NCBI RefSeq assembly: GCF_004664715.2
Contig: NC_051074.1
Location: 19,283,558-19,347,557 of the forward strand
Source: Peromyscus leucopus
Lineage: Eukaryota > Chordata > Mammalia > Rodentia > Cricetidae
Reading direction: 5' to 3'
DNA length: 64,000 nucleotides
How positions within the stretch are numbered: the stretch's first letter is position 1; the number at the start of each line of letters is the position of its first letter. Below the pieces are notes generated by a model that was not told the origin of the DNA, did not search any database, and worked only from the letters and a program-made list of their open reading frames with translations. The position numbers were made by a program, and so were the translations under genes. This document shows positions 31,911 through 42,799 of the stretch, piece by piece.

Positions 31911-32991
31911 TACACAAATAAACTTCTTTTTTTTTAAAAAAGAATCAAGGTTGGGGAGACAAGGAACCAGACTAGTAAGTACACTGAGATACAGGATAGG
32001 GGATGGTTGATGATGTCTTAGACTAGGTGAATAGAATGACTGGTAGAGAGAATTTTCAGATTAAAGCATGAATCAATGTTTAAGGTGTAGTTTCTACCAA
32101 GTTGCTAACGATTACCTGTGTTGGATAGAAAGAATAACAAGCTTGTGTTCTCCCTCTTGGCTGGCTTCTCTGATTCTCATTCATTCACCCAACGAATACT
32201 CACTGAACATCTTTTGTGTTGTCTAAACCTCTCCTATGTGTTGACTCTCCTAGATAACTCACACTAGAGCTTACTCATTACCACTTCAAGATACCCACCC
32301 TCTTCTATGGGCTCTCTTAGACCTGTGGACCTCCTCCCCTTTAGAGTACACAGTTGAAACTCTTTATGTGTGTCTGTTTTATTGAGACCATTCTTCACCG
32401 TTATTCGAAAAGCATTCTGTATACTGCTAAGGTTTCCATATGAACTGTCCGCATGGAAACTCATGCTGGACTTAGTAACTCAGCCAGCAGAGCTGAGGAA
32501 TGGGGCCAAGTGGAGGTGGTAGCATTCCAGGAACAAGGGGAAGCCTGTGCAAAGTGCCAGTTGCAGAACAACGAGGCATAAAAGAAGTCTGGTGTGGAGG
32601 TGAGGAGATGAGTGTGTGGCAAGCCGGCTAAAGTGCTGACTCCTTCACAAAAATTGGGGAGTCATTGATAAAATGGGAAGTAGTGGCAGTGGGAGACCAT
32701 TTCATTTTCCTTTTTGGCATATGGTTTGGAAAATCATTTGAGGGGATGCAGGTAAGCCCATCAATCCTCGTGGGTAAGAACAATGTCTTGCATCCCACTG
32801 GAGCTACTGGATGCAGGACCACATCCTCCCCCAGGTGGACAGCAGGAGTACTGGCCTGGTACCTCATCTGTATCTTTTAGCTTTTCTTAAAGCTTTTGAT
32901 TTATGCTGATTACAAAAGGAAATTTCATTTCCACTGGAAGGTCTGGAGATTGTCACCTGACCTGAGAATTCAAACTTAAAAATCTTTAATA
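31909..32991. other. Mostly unassigned DNA with two faint ancient repeats
   Basis: 'attcattcacccaacgaata' at 32182-32201 resembles the reversed L2/MIR 3' end. 'attccaggaacaaggggaag' at 32524 resembles an ancient mammalian repeat ('...ggaacagcaagtgcaaag'). Both are weak. Confidence 0.35.
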
Positions 32992-33142
32992 GTGGCTGGG
33001 TATGGTGGAGTACGCCTTAATCCCAGCACTCAGCAGCAGAGGCAGGCAGATCTCTGTAAGTCTGAAGCCAGTGTGGTTGACATATTAAGCTCCAGACCAG
33101 ACAGGGCTACATAGTGAGACCTTGTACTAAAAAAAAAACCAG
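32992..33142 (+). mobile_element. B1 SINE, diverged
   Basis: 'gtggctgggtatggtgg', 'ttaatcccagcactcagc', 'cagggctacatagtgagacc' with an A-tail at 33129-33138. Confidence 0.85.
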
Positions 33143-33494
33143 ACATTAATAATTAGAAACATTGAAATTGTGTTTCTTGCTATGTTGAACTCTGAGGCAC
33201 AGGGCCAAACCAACTGACTGAACTTATCAAACATATTTAACCTCAATTTGGTCTACCTAAGGTATTATGTAGATGATGGTGGTCTTTTGATGTGGTGATA
33301 ACCTAAATTATGTCAAGATGAGGTAATCAATAGATTCCATGTCTGATACTAAAAACATTTTATTAGATGATTGATTTTGCTTCTAGTGTTGGAGAAAAGA
33401 GATATCTATGTATCTACATATACAAATATATGTGCTATAAAAGTAATTTTAAAATATAGATATACAGTAGAATTAAAATGATAATATGGCACTA
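33143..33494. other. Unassigned AT-rich DNA
   Basis: Nothing recognised. Confidence 0.4.
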
Positions 33495-33499
33495 GCCTT

Positions 33500-33500
33500 A

Positions 33501-33548
<48 letters not shown>

Positions 33549-33549
33549 T
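33500..33549 (+). repeat. (ATT)n microsatellite
   Basis: Perfect triplet run of about 16 units. It begins inside the left target duplication (gccttaattatt) of the following B1. Confidence 0.97.
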
Positions 33550-33555
33550 GTTTGG

Positions 33556-33716
33556 GGTTTTTGTTGTTGTTGTTTTTGAGATAGGTTTCCTCTGTGTAGT
33601 TTTGGTACCTGTCCTGGATCTTGCTCTGTAGACCAGGCTGGCCTTGAACTCACAGAGATCTACCTGGCTCTGCCTTCTGAGTGCTGGAATTAAAGTCATG
33701 CACCACCACTGCCCAG
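33556..33716 (-). mobile_element. B1 SINE
   Basis: Reverse B1: 'tagaccaggctggccttg', 'aactcacagagatctacc'. The duplicated target GCCTTAATTATT lies at about 33495-33506 and 33718-33729. Confidence 0.92.
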
Positions 33717-33729
33717 TGCCTTAATTATT

Positions 33730-34009
33730 TTACACATGGTACTGATATTGAGATTTTGACAAAATATTCTCAGCATTCTGAATCATAACACTTAGGATGA
33801 CCCTGATATGTCTGGGACTCAAAGTGAGGGCTGAGCAATTCTCATGACACAAGACTTAAAGTCCAGGAAATACTAGGTGAACAAGCATGAGCTGATCACC
33901 TCACATTTAATAAAGAATTTAGTAATAGAAATCACAACTGGTGGCTACAGTTGATTTCCAAGTTGTTTGGCAAAAAATATGCATATACAAACAAAACTAT
34001 CACAGTAAA
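33730..34009. other. Unassigned DNA
   Basis: Nothing recognised. Confidence 0.35.
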
Positions 34010-34120
34010 ATGGCAACAATATTAAGTTTAGGAAGCATATGTATGGTGATTCACTATACTATCACCATTTATGTGTTTGAAAATTTCTATAATAAAATGT
34101 TAGAGAAAATACACTTCTAT
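34010..34120 (+). mobile_element. Old L1 3'-end fragment
   Basis: 'tggtgattcactatactatc' and 'tgtttgaaaatttctataat' then 'aaaatgttag' match the terminal region of ancient mammalian L1. Confidence 0.5.
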
Positions 34121-35369
34121 GATAAAAATCATAAAATAAAATCATACAAGATGATATTAAAAACTGGAACATCTACTGGGCATTGTATTATAGCATAAAA
34201 CTTGATATATTAGAAAATGTGAAAATGAAAACCATTAGAAATTTAAAATGGGCTAAAATTTTAATAGCCTTGTAGAAGAATGATTTTAAAACAAACAAGA
34301 AAAGAAACATTTAAAATTTCAAAAATGCAAGAAATGGTATATATGCATGTATCTAACTACAGATAGCACTATAGATAACTATAACCAAATAAACCCTCAA
34401 AGTAGCCCAATAACAATTATGATGCAACCACATTGGCCGAAGAAAAAGAACGAATGCATGTGTGACAGGAACAGATGGAGTTAGGAGCAAAATCCTCATC
34501 TTTCACATGGGGTGGCACAAAGTGTCAAGATGTCAAGTGGCAGAAATCCAGCCATGTCATTTTAGTCATCGAGGTAAGAACAGAATGTTTATCAAGAGTT
34601 TAAATCTGTGTCTCTTGGCGTAGGAGATGGGGAGTGGGGATGGAGGGCTACTCTTTTTTATTTCAATTAGAGAACTAGTTGATCCTTAACTATGCACACT
34701 ATGTTTTACTACTAAACGGTGGAGAAATAAAGAGTTGAAAATGATATAGGAAAATAAAAGAAGCAGTAAAATCAGAGATATATAACTCTAAAGGGAGGAC
34801 ATGAATGCTTTTCAAGTCTATGAAATAAATACCGTCTATAGAAAGAAATAAGAAAGTTAATTCCTTTTAAAATTTAGTCTAAGGCAACTTAAAAATAATA
34901 TATACTATATCCAAATGGCAGTGTACATGGCATACAACAAAGCCCAGAAGATCTCAAACGGTGGTGGAGAAACTTGTCCACTTGCCTTGGGTGGAGAAGG
35001 GCATGTTGCTGAGAGTAAAGACAGGACAAAGCAGTAAATAAGGAATAAACTACATTGTTTTACAGAGTGTGAGTTGGGAACACTATATTCTACTTGTTCT
35101 TATAGCAATAGATTAAGAGGATATGATGCAGCTATTAAAAAATTATAAACAACCGGAACACAGGGGAGGCATGCCTAACATATAACATCCATCTGTAGAA
35201 AGAGCATGTCCTACCAGGAATATTCCCAAGAAGGAAGATGCTGTGTAATTAATGAATGCAGGAGATAATCTCTGACTCTGGGACTTCCCAATCATGTTTG
35301 CAACATCAATAAAAACAGGCTTGTGGAAGAGTCTATTTATGGTTATATTTAGGATGCTTGGGTGGCTAT
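34121..35369. other. Unassigned AT-rich DNA
   Basis: No family could be assigned. Parts may be very old LINE sequence continuing into the CR1/L3 fossil. Confidence 0.4.
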
Positions 35370-35515
35370 GAACAACGGGCCAATGATTGATAGCAGCATG
35401 ATTAACTCTGGGGCAATGTGTAGCGGGCTGTTGCAAGGGTCTGTGTTGGGTCTGGTCTAGTTTTAATGTCTTTAATGATCTGGAAAGGGGAGTGAATAGA
35501 ATTTATAGGTGTTAC
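35370..35515 (+). mobile_element. CR1/L3-type LINE fossil (reverse transcriptase region)
   Basis: 'ttgcaagggtctgtgttggg' then 'ctttaatgatctggaaagg' matches the CR1-clade reverse-transcriptase stretch. The residues QGSVLG of the conserved 'PQGSVLGP' motif are still readable, followed by stops. This clade has long been inactive in placental mammals. Confidence 0.55.
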
Positions 35516-35805
35516 TTAATTTTCCACTGAGTTCAAGGCCCTAAGTTAAACATTTCTGGCATGGTATGGATGACACTCATCTGGCATAGAAAAGGATGGA
35601 TTACAGTCTCTAGTCCTTCACTCTTGAATGCTTGCCTTGTATATTAGAATTAATATTCATTGCACCTGGACCATTTCGCAAGCCCTGGGTTCCTCTGAAA
35701 CATTTTTCCTTTGGTTCCTTTTGCTATATTTCTACTGAAAGAGCATGTGAATGGCTCTCCCTTGTCCTGTACTCAGTTATTACTATTCTCTCAGGATATG
35801 AATTT

Positions 35806-35846
<41 letters not shown>

Positions 35847-36567
35847 AATCTTCTATACATTTAATTCAAATTAGACTACCCGTTTCTGTGAGTTAGATAG
35901 TCAAATGTATGAGTTTCTCTATTGATTAAAATGTATATGTGACCCTTTCATATGTGATTCTTTAAAAACCAGGCCCTGCCCCCAATCATGCCTTAGCTCA
36001 AGCCATACTCCCTCTTTTCAAGGCATTGTGTACCTCCTTATACACTTGGGAAACTTCATTAGCTCTGTGAGGTTGGGTTCCTTTCCCAGCACTTCCATAC
36101 ATTCCCTGAGAATATCTGTTAACTTGTTTCCACTGTGTGTGCAATAATAATAATCCCCGTTGAAGTGCTGTGGTCATTTCAAGGTCATAAAAGCGCCAAT
36201 GGAGGCAAAGCTAAATCAGGTATGGGGGAATCAAGAAGTAGCTCAGAGCTTCATTTCAGCCAGAATTTCTACCACAGTCACCTTCGCTCACAGTGGATGA
36301 ACACAGAAGGGAACATGATATATAGTCTTGATCATCACCATCTCTTCGTTTCCTTGGCTGAGGACTCCTGGGAAGTAGAGTAAGGACTGGAGCACAATAT
36401 GCAGTTGATTATATTTTCTACCAGTGACAATGAACAGTGCTTTGCAAAAATCTTGATGTAGGTTTTTTAGAAACTAAAACTATGAATTAAAACAAAATGA
36501 GCTGAGCGTGTGCATATAACTCCTTCGTCACATACACACACTTCAAATCCCTTAAAAAGAGTGTTGT
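35516..36567. other. Unassigned DNA
   Basis: Contains an (AT)n tract at 35811-35844. Nothing else recognised. Confidence 0.45.
35811..35844. repeat. (AT)n microsatellite
   Basis: 17 uninterrupted AT units. Confidence 0.97.
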
Positions 36568-36738
36568 GCCAGGCGGTGGTGGCACACGCCTTTAATCCCA
36601 GCACTTGGGAGGCAGAGGCAGGCAGATCTCTGTGAGTTCGAGACCAGCCTGGGCTACCAAGTGAGTTCCAGGAAAGGCACAAAACTACACAGAGAAACCC
36701 TGTCTTGAAAAACCAGAAAAAAAAAAAAAAAAAAAAAG
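36568..36738 (+). mobile_element. Full-length B1 SINE
   Basis: Complete, with the cricetid-type 'gggctaccaagtgagttcc' and an A-tail at 36717-36737. Target duplication AGAGTGTTGT at 36558-36567 and 36739-36748. Confidence 0.95.
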
Positions 36739-36814
36739 AGAGTGTTGTAATAAGTCTTTAGCATCACAAGAAAACAAGTTTTAAAATATGTTACCAACAG
36801 ATCAAAAATGATAG

Positions 36815-36962
36815 GCCAGCTTGATATAGTGGCACACACCTTTAATCTCAGTATTCAGGAGGCAGAGGCAGGTGGATCTCTGTGAGTTTGAAGCCAGCTT
36901 GGTCTACAGAACGAATTCCAAGACAGTTAGATCTACATAATGAGGCTGTCTAAAAAGAAACT
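36815..36962 (+). mobile_element. B1 SINE
   Basis: 'ggcacacacctttaatctc', 'ggcagaggcaggtggatc', 'cttggtctacagaacgaatt'. Confidence 0.88.
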
Positions 36963-36965
36963 TAG

Positions 36966-37113
36966 AGGCCTAGAGAGGTGGCTCACACCTGTGACTCAAG
37001 CACTCAAAGGCAGGAGGATCAGGAGTTCAAGGCCATCCTTGGGTACATAGAAAGACAAGGCCAACCTGTGCTGCATGAGACCCTATTGCAATTTTTTTTT
37101 TTTAAAAAAAAAG
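36966..37113 (+). mobile_element. Old B1-like/proto-B1 SINE
   Basis: 'gtggctcacacctgtgactc', 'ggaggatcaggagttcaagg', 'gctgcatgagaccctattgc', ending in a T/A-rich tail. Confidence 0.65.
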
Positions 37114-37129
37114 GTACATAATGAGTTCT

Positions 37130-37400
37130 TAGAAAACAGGAAATGGACAAACATTTCAACTTTAAAATGCATGAAAGCATTACCCAAAAGAAAATATAAA
37201 TGGCTTATAAACACAGATCAAAATGTCCTGTATTAGACATAAAAAGCAATACATATTAAGATGGATATAAATTGGTTTCTATCATATTAGCAAAAGTGAA
37301 GGCCAGATCTGTGAAAGGCACAAGTATTTAACAACAAAGCCTTACAGTATCTAGTAAAATTATTTTTTATTTATTACCTAGAACACTCATTCTCAGATAA
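37130..37400 (+). mobile_element. Old L1 ORF2 fragment
   Basis: 'aatggacaaacatttcaac', 'gaaaatataaatggcttat' and 'ataaaaagcaatacatatt' follow the L1 region '...aatggccaataagcacatg...'. The frame is destroyed. Confidence 0.55.
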
Positions 37401-37419
37401 CCTAAAAATACACACACAC

Positions 37420-37420
<1 letters not shown>

Positions 37421-37480
<60 letters not shown>
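37421..37480 (+). repeat. (GA)n microsatellite
   Basis: About 29 GA units, preceded by a short ACAC run. Confidence 0.97.
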
Positions 37481-37482
<2 letters not shown>

Positions 37483-37850
37483 ATTCATCTTCTGAAACAT
37501 TACTTAAAATGATGATAAACTGACAAAACAAAATACCTACCATTAAATGAATGCTGAATGGGTTACACAGGATGCGCTTTACCACAAAAGATGGCAGGGA
37601 AGAGCTTTGTGAGAGTCAAGGTGAATCATGGCTAGGACACATTGTTAAGTGAATAGTGCAATGACAATACTTGGTTCACTAAGGACAGTGTTTTCATACC
37701 AAGGTGAAAAAAATCAATGCTCCATAGTTTTGTATAAGTGCAGACATCTTGATGAAATGATCAGGGTTTGGAAGGATACATGCAACGGCGTTGGCCTGTC
37801 TCTAGCCTGGAAGTCTGGGTGCTTGTGAAGACTGTTCATTCCCCTTTTTG
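37481..37850 (+). mobile_element. Possible L1 3' UTR relic
   Basis: 'gtttggaaggatacatgca' resembles the ancient L1 3' UTR word '...ggaaggatacacaccaaac'. Weak, and the extent is uncertain. Confidence 0.3.
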
Positions 37851-38341
37851 GTCTTCTCCATTGTTGTTTTAGAATGAAAGATACACTTGAAACTTACTTA
37901 GAAACTTGGGCAATAAAATATTTAAAGAAGTGCCCTTCTCTAAATCCGTTATATTTCCTCTTAGGGGTTAATTTTAATTAAACCCCTGACACAGGTACAG
38001 AAATAGATACATATTACCTGTTAAATTGACTGATACTCAGGTGAGTAAAACTTACAAAGGTGTTATTAAGTTTCTGTGTCATTACTGAGAATTAAAATAA
38101 TTAAAATAAAAAACAAGAAAGTCCCTCAGTCATGCATATTCTTACTGATGAAAACATTAGAGATGTGAGCCAAGGAATTTGCAGCAAGAGCTCCTGGGAT
38201 CTGGGGACTGGGAGTGAGACAAGGGTGGGAAGGGGGCAGAGATCTGGGCACTGGTGGAGACGAGTTATTCAAGAAGACGTCACGACTTAGCTATGTTGTC
38301 AAAATGCATTTCGTTTCATACTGATTTAAAAATCATCTCTT
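37851..38341. other. Unassigned DNA
   Basis: Includes an inverted repeat AGGGGTT...AACCCCT at 37963-37987 with an 11-base AT loop. Nothing else recognised. Confidence 0.4.
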
Positions 38342-38478
38342 GGGCCAGCCATGGGGGCACATATCTTTAATCCCAGCACAGGCAAAGGCAGGTGGATCTC
38401 TGAGTTCGAGGCCAGCCAGGTCTACAGAGTTCCAGGACAGACAGGGCTACACAGAGAAACCCTGTCTCAAAAAAAAAC
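38342..38478 (+). mobile_element. B1 SINE
   Basis: 'catatctttaatcccagcac', 'gaggccagccaggtctaca', 'cacagagaaaccctgtctc' with a small internal deletion. Confidence 0.9.
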
Positions 38479-38485
38479 TAAACAA

Positions 38486-38735
38486 GCCGGGCGGTGGTGG
38501 CGCACGCCTTTAATCCCAGCACTCGGGAGGCAGAGCCAGGCGGATCTTTGTGAGTTTGAGGCCAGCCTGGGCTACCAAGTGAGTTCCAGGAAAGGCGCAA
38601 AGCTACACAGAGAAACCCTGTCTTGAAAAACCAAAAAACAAAACAAAACAAAAAACAAAAAAACAAAAAAAACCTAAACAAAACAAAATAAAGCAAAACA
38701 AAAAAGTTTTTAAAACAAACCAAAAAAATTAAATA
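38486..38735 (+). mobile_element. B1 SINE with long A-rich tail
   Basis: Starts GCCGGGCGGTGGTGGCGCA. Carries 'gggctaccaagtgagttcc'. The tail is an expanded AAAAC-type array (about 38628-38735). Follows the preceding B1 after only 7 bases. Confidence 0.93.
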
Positions 38736-38739
38736 AATT

Positions 38740-38997
38740 ACTGGCTTTTGGGATCCTACTCCTTGTACTGGGTCACCTTTCCCAGCCTTACTACATGGGG
38801 AGGTGCTTAGTTTTACTTCAACTTGATATGCCATGTTTTGTTGATACTCATGGGAGACCTTTCCTTTCCTAAACAGAAACAGAGGAGGAGTGGGTGGGGG
38901 GTGGGAATTGAGGGAGGGTGGGGGTAGGGACTGGGAGGAGAGGAGGGAGGGGAAACTGCAGCCGGGATGCAAAATAAATAAATGTATTATTATTATT
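38740..38997 (+). mobile_element. L1 3' end (rodent, G-rich 3' UTR)
   Basis: 'acttgatatgccatgttttg', 'ttgatactcatgggagacc' and the GGGAGGGTGGGGG-type purine tract ending 'caaaataaataaatg' match the 3' UTRs at 48990-49275 and 58261-59087. Strongly 5'-truncated. Confidence 0.8.
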
Positions 38998-39014
38998 TTT
39001 TAAAGTTATCTCTT

Positions 39015-39265
39015 GAGGGCTGAAGAGAAGCCGCCACAGTTAAGAGCATTGGCTGCTCTTCCAGAGAACCCAGGTTCAATTCCCAGCACCCACATGGTGG
39101 CTCACAACCAGCTACCACTCCAGTCCTATGGTATAGAATACCCTCCTCTGGTTTCCATGGGCACAGGGCACAGCTGTGGTGAACGGAAACACATACAAGC
39201 AAAGCATTCGTACACATAAAAATAATTTAACATTCGTACACATCAAAAATAATTTAAATAGAAAA
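39015..39265 (+). mobile_element. B2 SINE
   Basis: 'gggctgaagagaagccgc', 'ggctgctcttccagagaac', 'cagcacccacatggtggct'. The tail contains a tandem copy of 'cattcgtacacat..aaaaataatttaa' (about 25 bp, twice). Confidence 0.88.
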
Positions 39266-40069
39266 ACAAATAACAAAAACCTGTCCCTTCAGTGTAACTC
39301 TACTTGAGGGGGCCTCCAAACCAATTTCCAAATCCATAAGTGTGACAACAATCCAACAGAATTATAAGAAATACATATTTCACATGACAAGTGGCAGATG
39401 GATCTGATCAAACATGTATCAGACTTGAAACCAACTCATGTTTACATTCTGAGGACCAACTATGTACATCCCTACACTAGGCATTTTGATGTATACATTC
39501 CATTAGTTCCTCAAAACAACACAGAAATACTCAAGTGTCCACTGCCCTTAGAACATGAAGTCAACACAAACTTAAGCAAAAGCAGCATAGAATTCATATC
39601 CATACTCCAGTGCAGTCTGAGATTTGATGTTTTCTTAAAAGGTGGATGAGTTGAATGCCAAGACATCTTCATTAGAAATTTGATTTTTTTTTTTAAGAGG
39701 CTCAGTCATTCAAACTGGAATTGCTCTATGGAGATAACATCATTTTAGGGATGTCCAGGGATTGTGACTACAGAGGATATCCTGCATGCAAGAATGACTT
39801 TAGAATCAGATGTTACTGGACACACAGGCTAAAAGATGAAGGATTGATATCTATATTTTCAAGTTCAGATCATCCTATATTTATGTATTTGTGTTGTAGT
39901 CTAAAGCCAGATTCTAAATCCAATATAATATGCATGAGCGAAGTACAAAGTCTATGTGAAGCTAGCATTATTTTGGCTTCCATCACAGTCACAGATGACT
40001 TTTTCTCAGCTCATTCTATTCTTCTGAACTTAGGGGTTTTGATGCTTTTGTGTTAGATCTGGAAACAAA
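39266..40069. other. Unassigned DNA
   Basis: Repeat-free. A 111-codon frame at 39721-40056 shows no domain or signal peptide and is of chance length. Confidence 0.4.
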
Positions 40070-40330
40070 GCACAAATGTGCCAAAATTGCCATGGGGCTA
40101 ACAAACAGCACTGTGCCTGCGACTAATATAACCACACACCTGCTACCACCATCTGTCAGCGGAAGGGGCGGAGGTGACCCTTTCCCACCAACAAGCAGAT
40201 CTCTCGATTGAAACTTGATTTACAAAGTAGCTCCCGCTTGACAGCCTTTATCGCCTGTGCTCCGATCTCCAACTTGTCATTGGAAAGTAAATTTTGATCA
40301 GTTAAACAACTTTAAGGGAAGGAAGAAAGT
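40070..40330. other. Candidate conserved non-coding block
   Basis: Repeat-free, balanced composition, with 'accaacaagcagatctctcg', 'gaaacttgatttacaaag', 'tttatcgcctgtgctccg' and 'cttgtcattggaaag'. It keeps CpG and motif-like words atypical of the surrounding decayed DNA. Conservation was not tested. Confidence 0.4.
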
Positions 40331-40660
40331 GCTCTCCTTGCTCCTAACTCACATGGAATCAGGAAAGGAGCCAAGGAGATGGATAGAAGATGTTCATGTG
40401 ACTCAGATGATTGAGCCGATTCCTTGACCCTAACAGGTGATGTTAGCCATCAGTAAAGTGAGGAAATGACTTCTCTTTCCACATGGCTTAATTTGATTCA
40501 GTCACTGTCCATCTCCCAAAATAGGGGAGATTTGTTCAAGGCAGGGATTCCATCTGTGTTATGCATAGGCATTTGCACAGAATCTATGTAGGGAAGAGAG
40601 GAAAAGAAGAGGGAGATAGAAAGAAAATGGAAAAAGCATGGCAGAAATCTCTTGAGGTTT
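40331..40660. other. Unassigned DNA
   Basis: Nothing recognised. Confidence 0.4.
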
Positions 40661-40663
40661 AGC

Positions 40664-40672
<9 letters not shown>

Positions 40673-40699
<27 letters not shown>

Positions 40700-40847
40700 G
40701 GTTTTTCGAGACAGGGTTTCTCTGTGTAGCTTTGCGCCTTTCCTGGAGCTCACTTGGTAGACCAGGCTGGCCTCGAACTCACAGAGATCCGCCTGGCTCT
40801 GCCTCCCGAGTGCTGGGATTAAAGGCGGGCGCCACCACCGCCCAGCA
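40673..40847 (-). mobile_element. Full-length young B1 SINE
   Basis: Complete reverse B1 with a T-tail to 40699. Target duplication AGCTCAGTTCTT at 40661-40672 and 40848-40859. Carries 'gctttgcgcctttcctgg', the cricetid-type form. Confidence 0.95.
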
Positions 40848-40859
40848 AGCTCAGTTCTT

Positions 40860-41904
40860 ATATAACAATGGTATTTACTTTTACATTGTTAAACTCTTAT
40901 ACAATCAAAAACTGGCAAATGACGCAAGAGGATGGAGTTCTCTGCTTAAAGATTTTAGTTTCAAGAAACATTTTAGCTCTAAAGTCATTCGCCATTTTCA
41001 TGGGGGGGGGGATTACAATTTTTCTTTCCACTCTTGCAAGCCAAGGTGACAGTAGGCAAGCCTTCCCTTGAGCCTCATGCTGCAGCATCATACAGCAGTT
41101 CAGGGTAGCTCCACAGTACTGAAAAGTGAGATAAGCTGCCCATCTAGCCTCGGATGTGCCGAGGGTGTGTGTGTCAGGGGCAGAAGTCTGTTATGCAAAT
41201 GAAGGCCCACGTTTGCATAAACCATGGCACAATCCATCATGCAAATAAATATACATATTTATACCAATTACAGGATTTCCACTGGGCCGCCAGGAGAAGA
41301 GCTCTCCTTGGGAGATGGCGAAAAGGTATGCAGTGTTTTGAAGTAGTCACAGCTGGGATCCGGCCTTCTCTGCTGAGAGCTGTGGGCAGCAAGGAGCTGT
41401 CATTGTGGTGTGGCTTCCTCGAGGCATCTATAGAGTGTTTAAAGCAGCCTTGCTGGCATGACGATAGTCCATCTGTTTCCCTGGCTGAGAGTTGTTAATA
41501 CAAGACAGCCAGGTACCAAGATTCTCACTGTAGGATGGGAAATATAATGAATTGAAAACAGAGAGGAAACATGATTGTGAATGGAATAGATAATAACTTT
41601 ATGAACTTGTAGTTTTTAAAAGGTATACTAAAGGCTCAGAAATAATGACACCATAGTGATAATCAGCACACATAGCATTCGGTCACATTCTAACTGCTCC
41701 ATGAGGAGAGAAACCAAAACCCTTGGAGAGAGAACCAATTCCATTTCGGAAACAGGGAGAAACACAAAGCAAGCTTGAAAAAGCTTGTGCTAGGAAGAAG
41801 GCACTTGGGGACAGAGGGCAGCTTGCCGGAAGTAAAAAGGGTCCATCAGCGGGCTTTGTGACAAGTCCCGCATCAGAAGGAATATTAACTGGGGAAGGCC
41901 CCAT
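40860..41904. other. Unassigned DNA, includes octamer cluster
   Basis: G-run at 41002-41012. Repeat-free otherwise. Octamer-like motifs are listed separately. Confidence 0.45.
41193..41246. promoter_or_regulatory. POU/octamer motif cluster
   Basis: ATGCAAAT at 41193-41200, the reverse-oriented GTTTGCAT at 41211-41218 (one mismatch), and ATGCAAAT at 41239-41246, within 54 bp of repeat-free DNA. Typical of POU-factor enhancers. Function is inferred from the motifs. Confidence 0.45.
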
Positions 41905-42395
41905 CTTTGCATGGCTCCAGGGACAGATGTGACTGGGGCAGTGGAAGAATAAAGAAAAGACACACGGAGAAGCTAGGATTGGATATTGTGTGAACCGGGC
42001 TGTCGGATGGAGAAAACCCAGCACCCAGAAGCTCAGCGTGTTTATAGCATGCAGTTGAACAGGGAGATGGGGTTACTCCATACAGCTGAATCGAGGAGGC
42101 AGGTTGAGCTGGTGTCCGCAGGAGCAGTTTCTGTAGGGGAGCAGTCTTCAGGCAGTGAATACCCAGTGGGAGAAAGCTGCGGTGAACGTTTTCTGCCCAC
42201 TATAATAATACCTGTACATGGACCAGAAGAAGGCTTTGCTGCCCCTCTGAGCCTCACCCTGGGGCAGAGGCCCTGTAGTTTTCCCACGGGTCTGAAGTTT
42301 CCTTGGCCTGGCTGTGCCCCTGTCAAAAGCACACAATCACTCAGATTGCACTCACCCAGGGCTTCCTCCACTCCCACAGGGACTACATCCATCTT
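41905..42395 (-). mobile_element. Possible ERV LTR
   Basis: On the minus strand: 'gcatgctataaacacgctg' (TATA-like), 'ggttttctccatccgacag' and 'cttttctttattcttcc' in LTR-like order. Ends are not defined and no target duplication was found. Frames of 116 and 145 codons on opposite strands here are probably meaningless. Confidence 0.35.
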
Positions 42396-42423
42396 AACCT
42401 TTTCATTACATTTAGTTAGTTAG

Positions 42424-42610
42424 TTGTGTTTGTGTGAGCTCATACACAAGTGCTACAACAGTGCACAGGTTTGGCCATCCTGGCCAACTTGTGGGAGTTG
42501 GTTTCTCCCTCCATCCTGGAGGCCCGGGGGATTGATCTCAGGTTGTTGGCCTCAGCAGCCAGCGTCTTTTCCTTCTCTGAGGCATCTCTCTCACTTGGCT
42601 GGCACCCAAT
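42424..42610 (-). mobile_element. B3 SINE
   Basis: 'caacttgtgggagttggttt', 'ggggattgatctcaggttg' and 'aggcatctctctcacttgg' are the reversed B3. Confidence 0.75.
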
Positions 42611-42799
42611 TTAAAATATAGTGTTGAGTTTTACCGTCTTTATAAGATGTAGGAGGTTAGAAAGAGTGTCATCCTACAACGGGGCAAATATTTCTTTCAT
42701 ATTGTATAAAACCAGCATATTCTTCCTTCTATGCGTCTCTCCCTCATTATTTCCTGTTTTATTTGGGAAATAAAGTTATATGCATTTATCCTGTATGTG

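Noticed and set aside
37963..37987. Hairpin as transcription terminator or small RNA
   Set aside because: Only a 7-bp stem with an AT loop, with no supporting context. Likely chance.
38478..38972. Minus-strand frame of 164 codons
   Set aside because: It runs through a reversed B1 and the L1 3' UTR. The residues are the usual translation of B1 ('LSWNSLGSPGWPQTH' type).
41986..42423. Overlapping frames of 145 (plus) and 116 (minus) codons
   Set aside because: Opposite-strand overlap within a probable LTR indicates stop-poor GC-rich sequence rather than a gene.
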